Part shown: positions 52,851-53,416 of the stretch, one piece after another
How positions within the stretch are numbered: the stretch's first letter is position 1
Layout: each line of letters starts with the position of its first letter
Assembly: GCA_964389675.1 (NCBI GenBank)
Contig: CAYMEV010000024.1
Span: forward strand, 1 to 53,416
DNA: 53,416 nucleotides
Direction of reading: 5' to 3'
From: CAYMEV01 sp964389675 [NCBI: uncultured Candidatus Sumerlaeota bacterium]
Lineage (GTDB): Bacteria; CAYMEV01
Notes under the pieces: generated by a model
Databases searched by the model: none
Told to the model about the DNA's origin: nothing
What the model saw: only the letters and a program-made list of their open reading frames with translations
Position numbers and translations under genes: made by a program

Positions 52851-53369
52851 ATGTTAAAGGTTAAGAAAAAAGCCCTAATGTTCATATTAGAAACTTTTAA
52901 AAATAATAAATCCATGACAATTTTATTATGGATTTTTATTTTATGCGAAAGTGCTATTATTGCTTATTTGCCAAGACTTGTTGGTAATGTGTTTGGCTTA
53001 TCTGAAAGCAATATGCTTTCTTTTGAGGCAATAAGGAAAATTATATTCTTTTTCTTCCTGCAGATATTCATTATATATTTTGTTTTTATAATAACTGAAT
53101 CATTTAAGTATAAATTTCTTAAATATTGGCAGAATAAATTAATGCAGAGGGTAATTAAGGGACATTATGAAAAGATTCAGAACTTTCAGGCGGGGTATCT
53201 AAGCAAAACAATTACCAGCAATATTCATAGTTCATTGTCTTTTTTTACAAAAAATCTACCAAAAGCTGTTTCTTCTTTTATTTTAGTATTGGTTTCAATA
53301 ATAATGCTGATGGTCACACTTCCCCGGATGACGCTTATCCTAATATCCGTTATAATAATAATATTGTGA
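52851..53369 (+). CDS. ABC-exporter transmembrane domain, truncated by in-frame TGA near window edge
   Basis: 172 residues to a TGA at 53367-53369. Five hydrophobic segments (first about 22-40, last about 141-172) and the ABC_membrane-like pattern LVGNVFGLSE, WQNKLMQRVIKGHYEKIQNFQAGYLSKTITSNIHSSLSFF mark the first part of a type-I exporter half-transporter; the ATPase domain would lie beyond the window. After the TGA the same frame continues ATTINEHWRNLKIP to the edge, as expected of an uninterrupted protein. AAAAAGGA (52831-52838) is the ribosome binding site. Whether the TGA is a nonsense mutation cannot be settled here. Confidence 0.65.
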   Translation: MLKVKKKALMFILETFKNNKSMTILLWIFILCESAIIAYLPRLVGNVFGLSESNMLSFEAIRKIIFFFFLQIFIIYFVFIITESFKYKFLKYWQNKLMQRVIKGHYEKIQNFQAGYLSKTITSNIHSSLSFFTKNLPKAVSSFILVLVSIIMLMVTLPRMTLILISVIIIIL

Positions 53370-53416
53370 TCAGCGACAACTATTAATGAACACTGGCGAA
53401 ATTTAAAAATACCCAC

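Noticed and set aside
53367-53369. TGA recoded as an amino acid
   Set aside because: Several intact genes here end in TGA at the expected length (for example the radical SAM, rarA and ribF genes).

Overview
The window comes from a moderately AT-rich, double-membraned (diderm) bacterium. LPS and envelope genes (kdsB, a LolA-type carrier, an outer-membrane-barrel/SppA fusion), many Sec-signal and lipoprotein precursors, and Arg codons dominated by AGG/AGA point to an uncultured lineage outside the familiar model phyla. I cannot assign a phylum from sequence alone. Most of the window is a conserved housekeeping backbone. It is interrupted by large exported repeat and beta-propeller proteins and, at two places, by segments that look inserted.

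Layout. 1-3783: 3' part of a giant modular surface protein, then a strong terminator. 3868-5277 (-): membrane lipoprotein of unknown function. 5598-8510: secreted cleaved-adhesin/InlB-like/FG-GAP-type protein with its own promoter and terminator. 8709-11615: B12-radical SAM enzyme, SHOCT-DUF4870 protein and SAM methyltransferase. 11669-19122: barrel-SppA fusion, ftsK, lolA, rarA and a small membrane-anchored protein. 19124-26504 (-): kdsB, a LapA-like protein, mutS, M23 peptidase and M16 peptidase. 26847-30092: a two-propeller sensor fused to a SpoIIE/RsbU phosphatase, with foreign base composition. 30472-33271 (-): purC, an S4 protein, tRNA-Thr, def and fmt. 33563-34967: ribF and rpiB. 35008-38623: a CDF metal transporter fused to an SPFH (HflK-like) domain, then HflC-like and a second HflK-like gene. 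38677-40665: kbl and a coiled-coil membrane protein. 40681-45928: SBBP-repeat lipoprotein, VWA protein and a zinc-ribbon protein. 45929-50300: IS3 remnant, PQQ propeller and a decayed FG-GAP propeller. 50341-52460: DUF6311 membrane protein broken at a C10 tract. 52851-end: an ABC-exporter membrane domain running to the edge.

Most notable points. (1) The three-gene SPFH operon, whose first protein carries a complete CDF transporter core in place of a plain N-terminal anchor. (2) Two roughly 4-kb insertions, each carrying beta-propeller genes and each flanked by a long, gapless but diverged duplication of target DNA: the fmt 3' region (offset 4039 nt) and the DUF6311 promoter/start (offset 4268 nt). 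The second also has an IS3 orfA remnant at the junction. (3) The C10 tract that puts DUF6311 out of frame. (4) A truncated paralogue of the FG-GAP propeller at 49349-50281.

Limits: family names come from motif recognition by eye. No database search, structure prediction or codon statistic was run.
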